From Trueperaceae bacterium (GTDB lineage: Bacteria > Deinococcota > Deinococci > Deinococcales > Trueperaceae), in contig JACFNR010000030.1 in assembly GCA_019454765.1 (NCBI GenBank), positions 1 through 35,125 on the forward strand: 35,125 nt of DNA, in the 5' to 3' direction. This document shows positions 1 to 7,192 of the stretch, one piece after another (the stretch's first letter is position 1; every line of letters starts with the position of its first letter). Both the position numbers and the translations under genes were made by a program. The notes under the pieces are model-generated. The model was not told the DNA's origin. It ran no database searches and saw only the letters and a list, made by a program, of their open reading frames with translations.

Positions 1-46
1 ATTCGTAATCGGCAGGTCGTCGGTTCAAATCCGACCATTGGCTCCA
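1..46 (+). tRNA. tRNA-Thr(CGU), 5' part cut off by the window edge
   Basis: The 3' portion of a tRNA is visible. The anticodon loop TTCGTAA is at 2-8, with anticodon CGT at 4-6 reading the Thr codon ACG. The 3' strand of the anticodon stem is at 9-13 and a 5-nt variable loop at 14-18. The T arm has stem GTCGG/CCGAC around the loop TTCAAAT at 24-30. The acceptor 3' strand is at 36-42, with discriminator T43 and an encoded CCA at 44-46. The D arm and 5' acceptor strand lie before the window, so their pairing cannot be checked. The identity rests on the anticodon alone. Confidence 0.9.
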
Positions 47-49
47 ACG

Positions 50-85
50 GAAGCGCCCGCCCGGCAGACGCCGGGCGGGCGCTTC
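50..85 (+). terminator. Strong GC hairpin after the tRNA, probable terminator
   Basis: A perfect 16-bp inverted repeat (50-65 with 70-85) encloses the 4-nt loop AGAC and starts four bases after the tRNA CCA end. No T tract follows, so it is not a canonical intrinsic terminator. It could equally stop transcription or protect the 3' end. It also faces the 3' end of the secreted-protein gene on the other strand and may serve both. Confidence 0.6.
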
Positions 86-150
86 ACACGTCTCGCGCGT
101 GGGGCGGGCGGCGCGGCGGCACCTGGCCGGCACGCCGCCCGCCCCACGGC

Positions 151-738
151 TCAGTTGGCGTGGTACTCGACCAGACGCTCCTCGCGGGTGAGCTCGCCCT
201 CCTCGTAGTAGCGGGTGGCGATGGGCAGGGGCAGGTCGAAGTCGATCACCCACTCGAAGGCGCGCTCGTACTCGTCCTCCGAGTTCTTCGACTCGAGCAG
301 GAGGTGGTGCCCGGTGCGACCGCCGTGCGTCTCCTGGCCGAGGACCGTCACCCGACCGGCGCCGAACAGGCTCATCCGTTCCCCCGCGACCATGTCCATG
401 TCCGCCAAGGCGGGCACGAGCATCATCAGGTACATCGAGGTGAAGCCAGTCATGAGCCCCATCATGTCGCCCATCAGGGCGTTCTCCAGCGGCTGGTAGC
501 TGGTGCGGGTCGTGGTCACCTCGAAGAGCGGCGCGCCCTCCTCGTCCACGACGGAGCTGGCGCGGATGTCGACGCTGTAACCGAGCTCGGGCCCGCCGTT
601 CTCCGTCGTCACGAACCTGAAGTAGGCCGGTCCCTTCAACTCGTAGGGCGTCCACGACTGGGCGAGCGCGGTGGCGGCCAGGACGAGGGCGAGGGTGGCG
701 AGCGCGGTTCTGAGGGTGGTGCCAAGGTTACGTGGCAT
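151..738 (-). CDS. Secreted or membrane-anchored protein of unknown function, Met-rich segment
   Basis: A 195-residue protein that I do not recognise. The start is placed at the ATG whose first base is 738, because AAGGAGG lies 8 nt upstream and the protein then opens with a clear signal peptide (positive N terminus, hydrophobic run at about residues 11-26, likely cleavage near ALAQS at 24-28). A longer reading from 789 would put 17 unlikely residues before it. The mature part is mostly beta-type and acidic. Residues 89-122 are unusual, with ten methionines in 34 positions in a hydrophobic context that could be a membrane or surface helix. No catalytic motif or lipobox Cys is seen. The protein is probably exported, and its function is unknown. 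Confidence 0.75.
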   Translation of the reverse strand: MPRNLGTTLRTALATLALVLAATALAQSWTPYELKGPAYFRFVTTENGGPELGYSVDIRASSVVDEEGAPLFEVTTTRTSYQPLENALMGDMMGLMTGFTSMYLMMLVPALADMDMVAGERMSLFGAGRVTVLGQETHGGRTGHHLLLESKNSEDEYERAFEWVIDFDLPLPIATRYYEEGELTREERLVEYHAN

Positions 739-768
739 GCGGGGTGCCTCCTTCTGGGACTTGCCCCC

Positions 769-774
769 AGGATA
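769..774 (-). promoter_or_regulatory. Possible -10 box for the secreted-protein gene
   Basis: TATCCT on the minus strand lies 30 nt before the start codon at 738. On the same strand the 11-bp repeats just upstream carry TTGACG, a good -35 match, at 795-800 and 784-789. The spacings of 20 and 9 nt are not ideal, so the assignment is tentative. Confidence 0.3.
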
Positions 775-783
775 GGGACGGGG

Positions 784-860
784 CGTCAACGCGCCGTCAA
801 CGCGCCGTCGACGCGCCGTGGGCGCGCCGTGGGCGCGCCGTGGGCGCGACGTCGAGGCGC
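784..860. repeat. Seven tandem copies of an 11-bp unit
   Basis: Seven head-to-tail 11-bp units start at 784, 795, 806, 817, 828, 839 and 850. Units 1 and 2 are identical (CGTCAACGCGC). Unit 3 differs from them by one base. Units 4 and 5 are identical (CGTGGGCGCGC). Units 6 and 7 are degenerate. The array lies between the divergent secreted-protein and TauE-family genes. The period is close to one DNA helical turn, so every copy shows the same face. The array may bind a regulator or may simply be a slippage-generated microsatellite. Confidence 0.85.
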
Positions 861-903
861 CGCCGGCCCCCTCGCCGCCCGCCCCGGCGCGGCGCGTCGT
901 CCC

Positions 904-933
904 TTAACCTGCGTCGCCCCGCGGGTGTAGGGT
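904..933 (+). promoter_or_regulatory. Candidate promoter of the TauE-family gene (leaderless layout)
   Basis: TTAACC at 904-909 (-35-like) and TAGGGT at 928-933 (-10, TAnnnT) are 18 nt apart. The -10 ends 5 nt before GTG 939 and 8 nt before ATG 942. Transcription would therefore begin at or next to the start codon. No Shine-Dalgarno sequence is visible, which fits a leaderless mRNA. Confidence 0.45.
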
Positions 934-941
934 GGCGCGTG

Positions 942-1694
942 ATGTCGGTGCCCATGCGTTCTCTCTTCATCGGTCTGGCGGGCGGCTTCTTCGGGAGCAT
1001 GGTCGGCCTCGGTGGGGCGGTCGTGATGATCCCCCTCCTGACGGGCTGGGCCAAGCTGAGCCAGCACAAGGCGCACGCCACCAGCCTCGTGGCCGTGGTG
1101 TTCACGGGCCTCATCGGCGCGGCGGCGTACGCGGGCGGCGGCGCCCTCGACTGGGGCATCGCCGTCCCGGTGGCCGTCGCGGCCGTCGTCACCTCCACCG
1201 TGGCGGCCGCCTACTCGTCGCGCGTGCCGGCGGGCGTCCTAAAGCGCATCTTCGGCGGCCTGCTCGTGGCCGCCGCCGTGGCCCTCATCTTCGGGTTCGA
1301 CGTGGCCGGCGGCGGGCTGGGCGGCGCCTGGCGCCTCCCCGGCGCGGTGCTGCTCGGGCTCCTGTCCGGGACCCTGACGGGCCTGCTCGGCATCGGCGGC
1401 GGCGCGTTCATCGTGCCACTTCTGATATTCGTGTTCGGTCTCGACCAGCACCTCGCCCAGGGGACCAGCCTGGCGGTGATGATCCCGGCGGGCATCGCGG
1501 GCACCGCCGTGCACGTCCGCAACCGCCGCATCGCCGGGAACGTCGTCGTCGGCCTGATCGTCGGGGTGGCGCTCGGCGCCTTCGGGGGCGGCAAGCTGGC
1601 CCTGCTCACGCCCGAGCGGCCGCTGCAGGTCATCTTCGGCGTCATCCTGCTCTGGACCGGTTACCGCTACCTCCGGCCGCAACCGCGGGCGTGA
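942..1694 (+). CDS. TauE/SafE family sulfite/sulfoacetate exporter-like permease
   Basis: A 250-residue integral membrane protein of the TauE/SafE (DUF81) family, whose studied members export sulfite, sulfoacetate or other organic anions. The family's internal duplication is visible. A glycine-rich motif (GLGGAVVMIPLL at about 22-33) recurs in the second half as GIGGGAFIVPLL, each heading a set of hydrophobic helices, eight in total. The start is ATG 942. GTG 939 and ATG 954 are alternatives, and the upstream reading is repeat-derived low-complexity sequence. It is followed 41 nt later by a NitT/TauT-type ABC permease, so a role in sulfur or sulfonate traffic is possible. The substrate cannot be read from the sequence. 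Confidence 0.9.
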   Translation: MSVPMRSLFIGLAGGFFGSMVGLGGAVVMIPLLTGWAKLSQHKAHATSLVAVVFTGLIGAAAYAGGGALDWGIAVPVAVAAVVTSTVAAAYSSRVPAGVLKRIFGGLLVAAAVALIFGFDVAGGGLGGAWRLPGAVLLGLLSGTLTGLLGIGGGAFIVPLLIFVFGLDQHLAQGTSLAVMIPAGIAGTAVHVRNRRIAGNVVVGLIVGVALGAFGGGKLALLTPERPLQVIFGVILLWTGYRYLRPQPRA

Positions 1695-1735
1695 CGTGAC
1701 CGCTGCCGCGCCCGCCGGGTGAGTGGGAGGGGCAG

Positions 1736-3496
1736 GTGAGGGAACCGCGCCGGGGCGCCGGCGAGCCGCGCCTCACCGTCGCGCCCCTCTCGGTGCAGGC
1801 GTCCCGGCGGGCGCCCACGCGCTGGGACCTGCTCGCCTTCGGCGTGGTCATGGCGGGCTTCGTGCTCGTGGCCCTTGGCAGCCGCGGGGTCCTCGGCACT
1901 CTGGAGGAATCCGCGGCGGTGGCGGCCTCGCTCGACCCGACGCGCCTCCCGTGGTACGCGGCCCGCACCAGCCTCCGCATGATCGTGGCGCTGGTGCTGT
2001 CGACGCTGTTCACCTTCGGCTACGCCACGTTGGCGGCCAAGAACCGGCGCGCCCGCGCCTTCCTCCTGCCCCTGCTCGACATCCTGCAGTCGGTGCCCAT
2101 CCTCGGCTTCGTGTCGGCCGTCGTCGTCCTCTTCATGAGCCTGACACCGGGCCGCGTGCTGGGAGCGGAGCTCGTGGCCGTGTTCGCCATCTTCACGAGC
2201 CAGGTCTGGAACATGACCTTCAGCCTCTACAACTCGCTCGTCACGCTCCCGCGCGAGCTCGACGAGCTGGCGCGCTCCTACCGCCTCGGCCCGTGGATGC
2301 GCTTCTGGCGCGTCGAGCTCCCGTTCGCGCTGCCGCCCCTGGTCTGGAACGCCATGATGTCGATGTCGGGCGGTTGGTTCTTCGTGGTGGCCGCGGAATC
2401 CATCTCGGTCGGACGCTCCACCGTCGACCTGCCGGGGGTCGGAACCTACATCGCCGCGGCGCTGACGGCCTCCGACCTCGGCGCGGTCGGCTGGGCCGTC
2501 CTCACCATGGCGGTCGTCATCCTCCTCTACGACGTGCTCCTCTTCCGCCCCCTCGTCGCCTGGTCGGCACGCTTCCGCTACGACACCACCGCCGGTCACG
2601 TCGAGGAGCCGCGCTCGCTCGTGCTCGAGGCCCTGAGGCGCTCCCGCTGGGTCGACGCGCTCGCCGGTCGCGCCGCGCGCCTGGCGCGCAGGCGGACCCG
2701 CCCGCGCCCGGACGCGGCCGTCGGCGCGGCGCCGCCCGACCCGACCACGCTGCGCCGCCGCGACCGCGCCTGGGGCGGCTTCGCCGCGGTGGTGGCGACC
2801 GCCTCACTCCTGCTGGTGGCGCGCTACCTGCAGAGCGAGGTCTCGCCCGCCGAGGTGGGCCACGTGCTGCTGCTCGGCGTGTACACGATGGTGCGCGTAC
2901 TCGTCCTCGTCGTGCTCGCCAGCCTGGTGTGGGTGCCCGTCGGCGTGATGGTCGGGCTGCGGCCCCGCCTCACCGCCTGGGTGCAGCCGCTGGCGCAGTT
3001 CCTGGCCGCGTTCCCCGCCAACCTCCTGTTCCCGCTCGCCGTATGGGCCATCGTCCGTTACGGCCTCGACCCCAACGTCTGGCTGAGCCCCCTGATGATC
3101 CTCGGCACGCAGTGGTACATCCTCTTCAACGTCACGGCCGGCGCCGCGGGCATCCCGGGCGAGCTGCGCGACGCCGCGGCCAACCTCCAGCTCAAGGGGT
3201 GGCTCTGGTGGCGCAAGCTGGGGCTGCCGGCCGTGTTCCCGACCTTCCTGACGGGCGCCATCACGGCGTCGGGCGGTGCCTGGAACGCCAGCATCGTGGC
3301 GGAGCTCGTCCACTGGGGCAACGACAAGGTCGAGGCTGCGGGCCTCGGAGCGTACATCGTCAAGGCGACGGAGGCGGGCGACCAGGCGCGCATCGTGCTG
3401 GGAATCGCCGTGATGAGCCTCTTCGTGGTGGTGCTGAACCGCGCGTTCTGGCAGCCGCTGCAGCGGCGGGCCAGTCAGGGGTACCGTCTTGAGTGA
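1736..3496 (+). CDS. NitT/TauT-type ABC transporter permease, two fused membrane domains
   Basis: A 586-residue inner-membrane permease with two binding-protein-dependent transport domains in tandem (about 70-290 and 345-580). Each contains the cytoplasmic loop that contacts the ATPase. The first runs from ELDELARSYRLGPW through the following LP, and the second from GELRDAAANLQLKGW through LPAVFP. The two domains are separated by a basic, proline/arginine-rich linker at about 295-335. Typical single-domain family members have about 250-300 residues, so this is a fused pair that can form the whole channel. The start is GTG 1736, chosen because GGGAGG lies about 5 nt upstream. The gene is followed directly by its ATPase. 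No periplasmic binding protein gene is next to it. Confidence 0.9.
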   Translation: MREPRRGAGEPRLTVAPLSVQASRRAPTRWDLLAFGVVMAGFVLVALGSRGVLGTLEESAAVAASLDPTRLPWYAARTSLRMIVALVLSTLFTFGYATLAAKNRRARAFLLPLLDILQSVPILGFVSAVVVLFMSLTPGRVLGAELVAVFAIFTSQVWNMTFSLYNSLVTLPRELDELARSYRLGPWMRFWRVELPFALPPLVWNAMMSMSGGWFFVVAAESISVGRSTVDLPGVGTYIAAALTASDLGAVGWAVLTMAVVILLYDVLLFRPLVAWSARFRYDTTAGHVEEPRSLVLEALRRSRWVDALAGRAARLARRRTRPRPDAAVGAAPPDPTTLRRRDRAWGGFAAVVATASLLLVARYLQSEVSPAEVGHVLLLGVYTMVRVLVLVVLASLVWVPVGVMVGLRPRLTAWVQPLAQFLAAFPANLLFPLAVWAIVRYGLDPNVWLSPLMILGTQWYILFNVTAGAAGIPGELRDAAANLQLKGWLWWRKLGLPAVFPTFLTGAITASGGAWNASIVAELVHWGNDKVEAAGLGAYIVKATEAGDQARIVLGIAVMSLFVVVLNRAFWQPLQRRASQGYRLE

Positions 3497-3506
3497 GGTG
3501 AGGCCG

Positions 3507-4841
3507 ATGCCGACCGTCTCGACCGACGACTGGACGACGGGCACCGAGCTCGTCAGGCTCGCGGGCGTCGAGAAGAGCTTCCCCCGCCCCGGCGGTAAGC
3601 CGCTGGCCGTCCTCGAGGGCGTCGACCTGGCGCTCGCGCGCGGCGAGATTCTCGGGGTGCTCGGCCGTTCCGGCTCCGGCAAGAGCACGCTGCTGCGCAT
3701 CATCGCGGGCCTCACGCCCGCCAGCGGCGGCGCCGTGACCTTCAAGGGGCGCCCCGTCACCGGCCCGCCTCCCGGGGTGGCGATGGTGTTCCAGAGCTTC
3801 GCGCTCATGCCTTGGCTCACCGTCCTGGAGAACGTGCAGCTAGGGCTGGAGGCGCTCGGCCTGCCCCAGGCCGAGGTGCGCGCCCGCAGCGTCGCCGCCA
3901 TCGACCTCATCGGCCTCGACGGCTTCGAGATGGCGTACCCGCGCGAGCTCTCGGGCGGCATGCGGCAGCGCGTCGGCCTCGCCCGCGCCATCGTGGTGCA
4001 CCCCGAGGTGCTGCTCATGGACGAGCCGTTCTCGGCCCTCGACGTCCTGACGGCCGAGACGCTGCGCACCGACCTGCTCGACCTGTGGGCCGAGGGGCAG
4101 CTCCCGATCGGCGCCATCGTGCTCGTCACGCACTCGATAGAGGAGGCCGTCCTCATGTGCGACCGCGTGGTCGTGTTCTCCTCCAAGCCCGGCCGGGTCG
4201 TGATCGACCTGCCCATCGACCTGCCGCGCCCGCGCGACCGCTCGGACCCCCGCTTCGGCGAGCTGGTGGAGCGGCTCTACGCCGAGCTGGTGGGTGCGCC
4301 GCGGGTCGGTCGGGCCGTCAAGGTGGCGGACCGGACCGTCAAGGCGTCGCCCTTCGAGCACCTGCCCAACGTCGCCACGGGCCTCCTGACCGGCCTGCTC
4401 GAGGCGCTCGCCGCGCCGCCCTACTCCGGCAGCGCCGACCTGCCCGTGCTGGCGGCCGCCCTGCAACTGGAGGTCGACGACCTGTTCCCCGTCGCGGACG
4501 CGCTGCAGCTGCTCGGCCTGGCCCACCTCGTCGAGGGCGACCTCGTCATCTCCGAGCTGGGCGAGCGCTTCGTGGACGCCGACGTCGACGAGCGCAAGGC
4601 CCTCTTCGCCGAGCAGCTCAGGGCCAGGATCGGCCTGGTGGGGCACGTGTTGCAGGTGTTGGCCGAGCGTGCCGACCACCACGCCCCCTACTCGCGCTTC
4701 AGCTCGGAGCTCGAGGACCACCTGGCGCCCGCGGCGGCGGAGGAGACGCTGCGCACGGCCATCACCTGGGGCCGGTACGCCGAGCTGTTCAGCTACGACG
4801 ACCGCGCTCAGATGCTTGGCCTGGAAGACGTGACGGCGTGA
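3507..4841 (+). CDS. NitT/TauT-type ABC transporter ATPase with C-terminal AAA-associated domain
   Basis: A 444-residue ATPase partner of the preceding permease. Residues 15-255 form the nucleotide-binding domain, with Walker A GRSGSGKST at 53-61, Q-loop around VFQSF, signature LSGGMRQ at 148-154, Walker B VLLMDEP and a switch His in VTHS. Residues from about 285 form the AAA-associated C-terminal domain found on a subgroup of nitrate/sulfonate/bicarbonate ATPases, a helical module of unknown regulatory role. ATG 3507 is preferred because GAGGTG lies 6 nt upstream. TTG 3489, overlapping the permease stop and preceded by AGGGG, is a credible alternative. The substrate is unknown. Confidence 0.9.
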   Translation: MPTVSTDDWTTGTELVRLAGVEKSFPRPGGKPLAVLEGVDLALARGEILGVLGRSGSGKSTLLRIIAGLTPASGGAVTFKGRPVTGPPPGVAMVFQSFALMPWLTVLENVQLGLEALGLPQAEVRARSVAAIDLIGLDGFEMAYPRELSGGMRQRVGLARAIVVHPEVLLMDEPFSALDVLTAETLRTDLLDLWAEGQLPIGAIVLVTHSIEEAVLMCDRVVVFSSKPGRVVIDLPIDLPRPRDRSDPRFGELVERLYAELVGAPRVGRAVKVADRTVKASPFEHLPNVATGLLTGLLEALAAPPYSGSADLPVLAAALQLEVDDLFPVADALQLLGLAHLVEGDLVISELGERFVDADVDERKALFAEQLRARIGLVGHVLQVLAERADHHAPYSRFSSELEDHLAPAAAEETLRTAITWGRYAELFSYDDRAQMLGLEDVTA

Positions 4842-5506
4842 GCGCCCGCCCGGCGGGGCGGGGCTTCAGGGAGCCCGTCAACGCCGGCACGCACCTGGCG
4901 GGCGCCGTCGTCGCGGCCGTGGCCACCGCCGCGCTCGCCCTCCTGGCGCGCGACCGGCCGCTGGCGCAGGCCGCGTTCCTCGTGTTCGGGGCCTCGTCGG
5001 TCGCGCTGTTCGGCGCCAGCACCCTGCTGCACGCCGTGTGGGCCGGCCCGCGCCTCGCGCGGTGGCTCAGGCGGCTCGATCACGGCGCCATCTACCTGCT
5101 CATCGCGGGCTCGTACACCCCCGTGACGCTCGTGGCGGTGCGGCCGGTGAACCCCGCCCTCGCCTGGTGGCTCTTCGGGCTCGCGTGGCTGCTGGCCGCC
5201 CTCGGCCTCGTCTTCAAGGCGTTCTGGCTCGGCGCGCCCCGCTGGTTGAGCACCGCCCTCTACGTCGGCATGGGCTGGCTGGTGGTCGTCGCGTTAGGGC
5301 CGGTGGCTCGCGCCTTGGGGCCGGCCAACCTGACGTGGTTGGTGCTCGGCGGCGCGTTCTACACGGTCGGCGCCGTCGTCTACGCCACGAAGCGCCCACG
5401 CCTTGTGCCCGGCGTCTTCGGCTTCCACGAGCTGTGGCACCTGTTCGTGCTGGCCGGTTGGGGGTGTCACCTGGTGATGATGCTGCGCCTCGCGACCGCC
5501 GTCTGA
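4838..5506 (+). CDS. Hemolysin III / adiponectin-receptor family membrane protein
   Basis: A 222-residue protein with seven hydrophobic helices and the conserved polar residues of the HlyIII/PAQR family. These are the early EPVNAGTHLAG, a His in STLLHAVW, DHGAIYLLIAGSYTP, and the C-terminal HELWHLFVLAG with paired histidines. In the family these histidines bind zinc in a putative intramembrane hydrolase site. The start is GTG 4838, overlapping the ATPase stop as GTGA, so the gene is probably translationally coupled. Family members are linked to membrane stress and fluidity. The original hemolysin name does not imply a toxin. Its inclusion in an ABC transporter operon is unexplained. Confidence 0.88.
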   Translation: MSARPAGRGFREPVNAGTHLAGAVVAAVATAALALLARDRPLAQAAFLVFGASSVALFGASTLLHAVWAGPRLARWLRRLDHGAIYLLIAGSYTPVTLVAVRPVNPALAWWLFGLAWLLAALGLVFKAFWLGAPRWLSTALYVGMGWLVVVALGPVARALGPANLTWLVLGGAFYTVGAVVYATKRPRLVPGVFGFHELWHLFVLAGWGCHLVMMLRLATAV

Positions 5507-5516
5507 GCGGGCAGCG

Positions 5517-5541
5517 GGCGCGCCGGCCCGGCCGGCGCGCC
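5517..5541. terminator. Hairpin between convergent genes, possible bidirectional terminator
   Basis: A perfect 12-bp inverted repeat (5517-5528 with 5530-5541) lies in the 72-nt gap between the convergent HlyIII-type gene and the P5C dehydrogenase gene. More GGCGCC-type self-complementary sequence follows up to 5575. There is no T tract on either strand, so any termination activity is inferred from position. Confidence 0.5.
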
Positions 5542-5578
5542 GGATCGGCCGGCGCCCGGCGCCCGGCGCGCCCGCACG

Positions 5579-7126
5579 TCAGAAGCGCTCGGTGATCGTC
5601 TTCATCTCCACGAAGTTGCGCAGGTAGTCTGGGCCGCCCGCCTTGGTGTTCGAGCCCGACATCTTGAAGCCGCCGAACGGCTGCACGCCCACCAGCGCGC
5701 CCGTGATCTTGCGGTTCAGGTAGAGGTTGCCGGCCTGGAACTCGGCGCGCGCCCTGGCGAGGTTCTCGCGGCTGCCGCTGAACACCCCGCCCGTCAGCGC
5801 GTAGGCGCTCGCGTTGGCGATCTCGAGGGCGTGAGCGAAGTCGCGCGCGCGGATGACGGCCACGACGGGTCCGAAGATCTCGTCGCAAGCGATGGTCGCG
5901 CTTGGCGCCACGTCGGCGAAGACGGTGGGCTTCACGTACCAGCCGTCGCCCGGCGCGGCCTCGCCCCCCGTCACGAGGCGCGCCTCTCGCTTGCCCGCCT
6001 CCACGTAACCGAGCACCTTCTGGTACTGGCGCTCGTTGATGACGGCCGTGACGTCGTGGTTCTCGTCGGCGGGACCGACACTGAGCCGCTCGGTGAGCTC
6101 CTTGACGCGCGCCAGCAGCTCGTCGTGCACCTTGTCGACGACTATGAGGCGGCTCATGGCCGAGCACTTCTGGCCCTGGAAGCCGAAGGCGCTCGCGACG
6201 GCCGCCCGCGCCGCCTCCTCCAGGTCGGCCGTCTCGTCGACGATGAGCGCGTCCTTGCCGCCCATCTCGAGGAAGGTGCGCTTGAGCCAGGTCTGGCCCG
6301 GCTGCACCTTGGCGGCGCGCTCGTAGATGCGCACGCCCGTGGCGACGGAACCCGTGAAGTTGATGAAGCGCGTGCGCGGGTGGTCGACGAGCGCGTCGCC
6401 CAGCACGGCGTCCTCGCCCGTCAGGAGGTTGATGACGCCGGGCGGGAAGCCCGCCTCGGCCACGAGCTCCATGAACTTGGCGGCGATGACGGGGGTGGCG
6501 GGGGAGGGCTTCAGGATCACCGTGTTGCCGACCACCACTGGGCCCACGGTGGTGCCAACCAGGATGGCGAGCAGGAAGTTCCAGGGCGGGATCACCACGC
6601 CGACGCCCATGGGCTGGAAGAGGGTCACGTTCTCCTCGCCCGGATGGTCGTGAGTGGGCAGCGGCTCCGCGAGCGGCAGCGCCGTGCGGGCGTAGTACTC
6701 GCAGAAGTCGATCGCCTCCGCCACGTCGGCGATGGCCTCCAGGTAGTTCTTGGACGCCTCGAACACCAGCCAGGCCGCGAGCTCCTCGCGCCGGCGCCGC
6801 ATGATGGCCGCCAGCTTCACGAGCAGGCGTGCGCGCTCGGCCATGCTCCAGCGCGACCACGAGTCGTACGCCGCCCAGGCGGCGTCCATGGCGCGGTCGA
6901 TCTCGGCGGGACCCGCCGCGGCGGCGCGGCCCACCAGGCGTCGCTTGTGCGACGGGTCGAACGACTCGAGCCAGGCGCCGGTGGTGACCGCGGCGCCGCC
7001 TATGGTGAGCGGGTAGTCGCGACCCAACCGCCCCGCGACGTCCGCCACGGCGGCCTTGAAGCTCGCCAGCGTGGCCGGATCTGTGAAGTCGGCGAACGGT
7101 TCGTTCGTGTAAGGCGTGAAGAGCAT
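5579..7126 (-). CDS. pruA: 1-pyrroline-5-carboxylate dehydrogenase
   Basis: A 515-residue NAD-dependent aldehyde dehydrogenase that oxidises glutamate-gamma-semialdehyde (P5C) to glutamate, the second step of proline breakdown in the cytoplasm. The length matches the Thermus/Bacillus monofunctional enzyme. The catalytic Cys is C321 in FGFQGQKCSA and the general base is E287 in FLEMGGKDA. The cofactor-site segment PWNFLLAILVG is at about 181-191. The start ATG at 7126 has AAGGGAGGG upstream. The gene follows the proline dehydrogenase gene by 66 nt, and the two form a proline-to-glutamate operon. This corresponds to the separate-gene arrangement rather than a fused PutA. The symbol rocA is also used for this family. 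Confidence 0.96.
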   Translation of the reverse strand: MLFTPYTNEPFADFTDPATLASFKAAVADVAGRLGRDYPLTIGGAAVTTGAWLESFDPSHKRRLVGRAAAAGPAEIDRAMDAAWAAYDSWSRWSMAERARLLVKLAAIMRRRREELAAWLVFEASKNYLEAIADVAEAIDFCEYYARTALPLAEPLPTHDHPGEENVTLFQPMGVGVVIPPWNFLLAILVGTTVGPVVVGNTVILKPSPATPVIAAKFMELVAEAGFPPGVINLLTGEDAVLGDALVDHPRTRFINFTGSVATGVRIYERAAKVQPGQTWLKRTFLEMGGKDALIVDETADLEEAARAAVASAFGFQGQKCSAMSRLIVVDKVHDELLARVKELTERLSVGPADENHDVTAVINERQYQKVLGYVEAGKREARLVTGGEAAPGDGWYVKPTVFADVAPSATIACDEIFGPVVAVIRARDFAHALEIANASAYALTGGVFSGSRENLARARAEFQAGNLYLNRKITGALVGVQPFGGFKMSGSNTKAGGPDYLRNFVEMKTITERF

Positions 7127-7152
7127 GTCAGTCCCTCCCTTGGACGGTGGGC

Positions 7153-7175
7153 GGGCCGCGCCGCGACCGCGGCCC
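7153..7175 (-). other. Hairpin between proline dehydrogenase and P5C dehydrogenase genes
   Basis: GGGCCGCG (7153-7160) pairs with CGCGGCCC (7168-7175) around a 7-nt loop, within the 66-nt intergenic spacer. There is no T tract, so a partial terminator or mRNA-processing or stability element would be a guess. Confidence 0.4.
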
Positions 7176-7192
7176 TGGCGGCTCGGGGCGCC

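Noticed and set aside
784-860. CRISPR array
   Set aside because: The units are 11 bp, directly contiguous and without spacers. No cas genes are nearby.
160-930. A 256-codon plus-strand frame over the secreted-protein gene and the 11-bp repeats
   Set aside because: It has a low-complexity translation with no Shine-Dalgarno. The opposite strand has a signal peptide and a good ribosome binding site.
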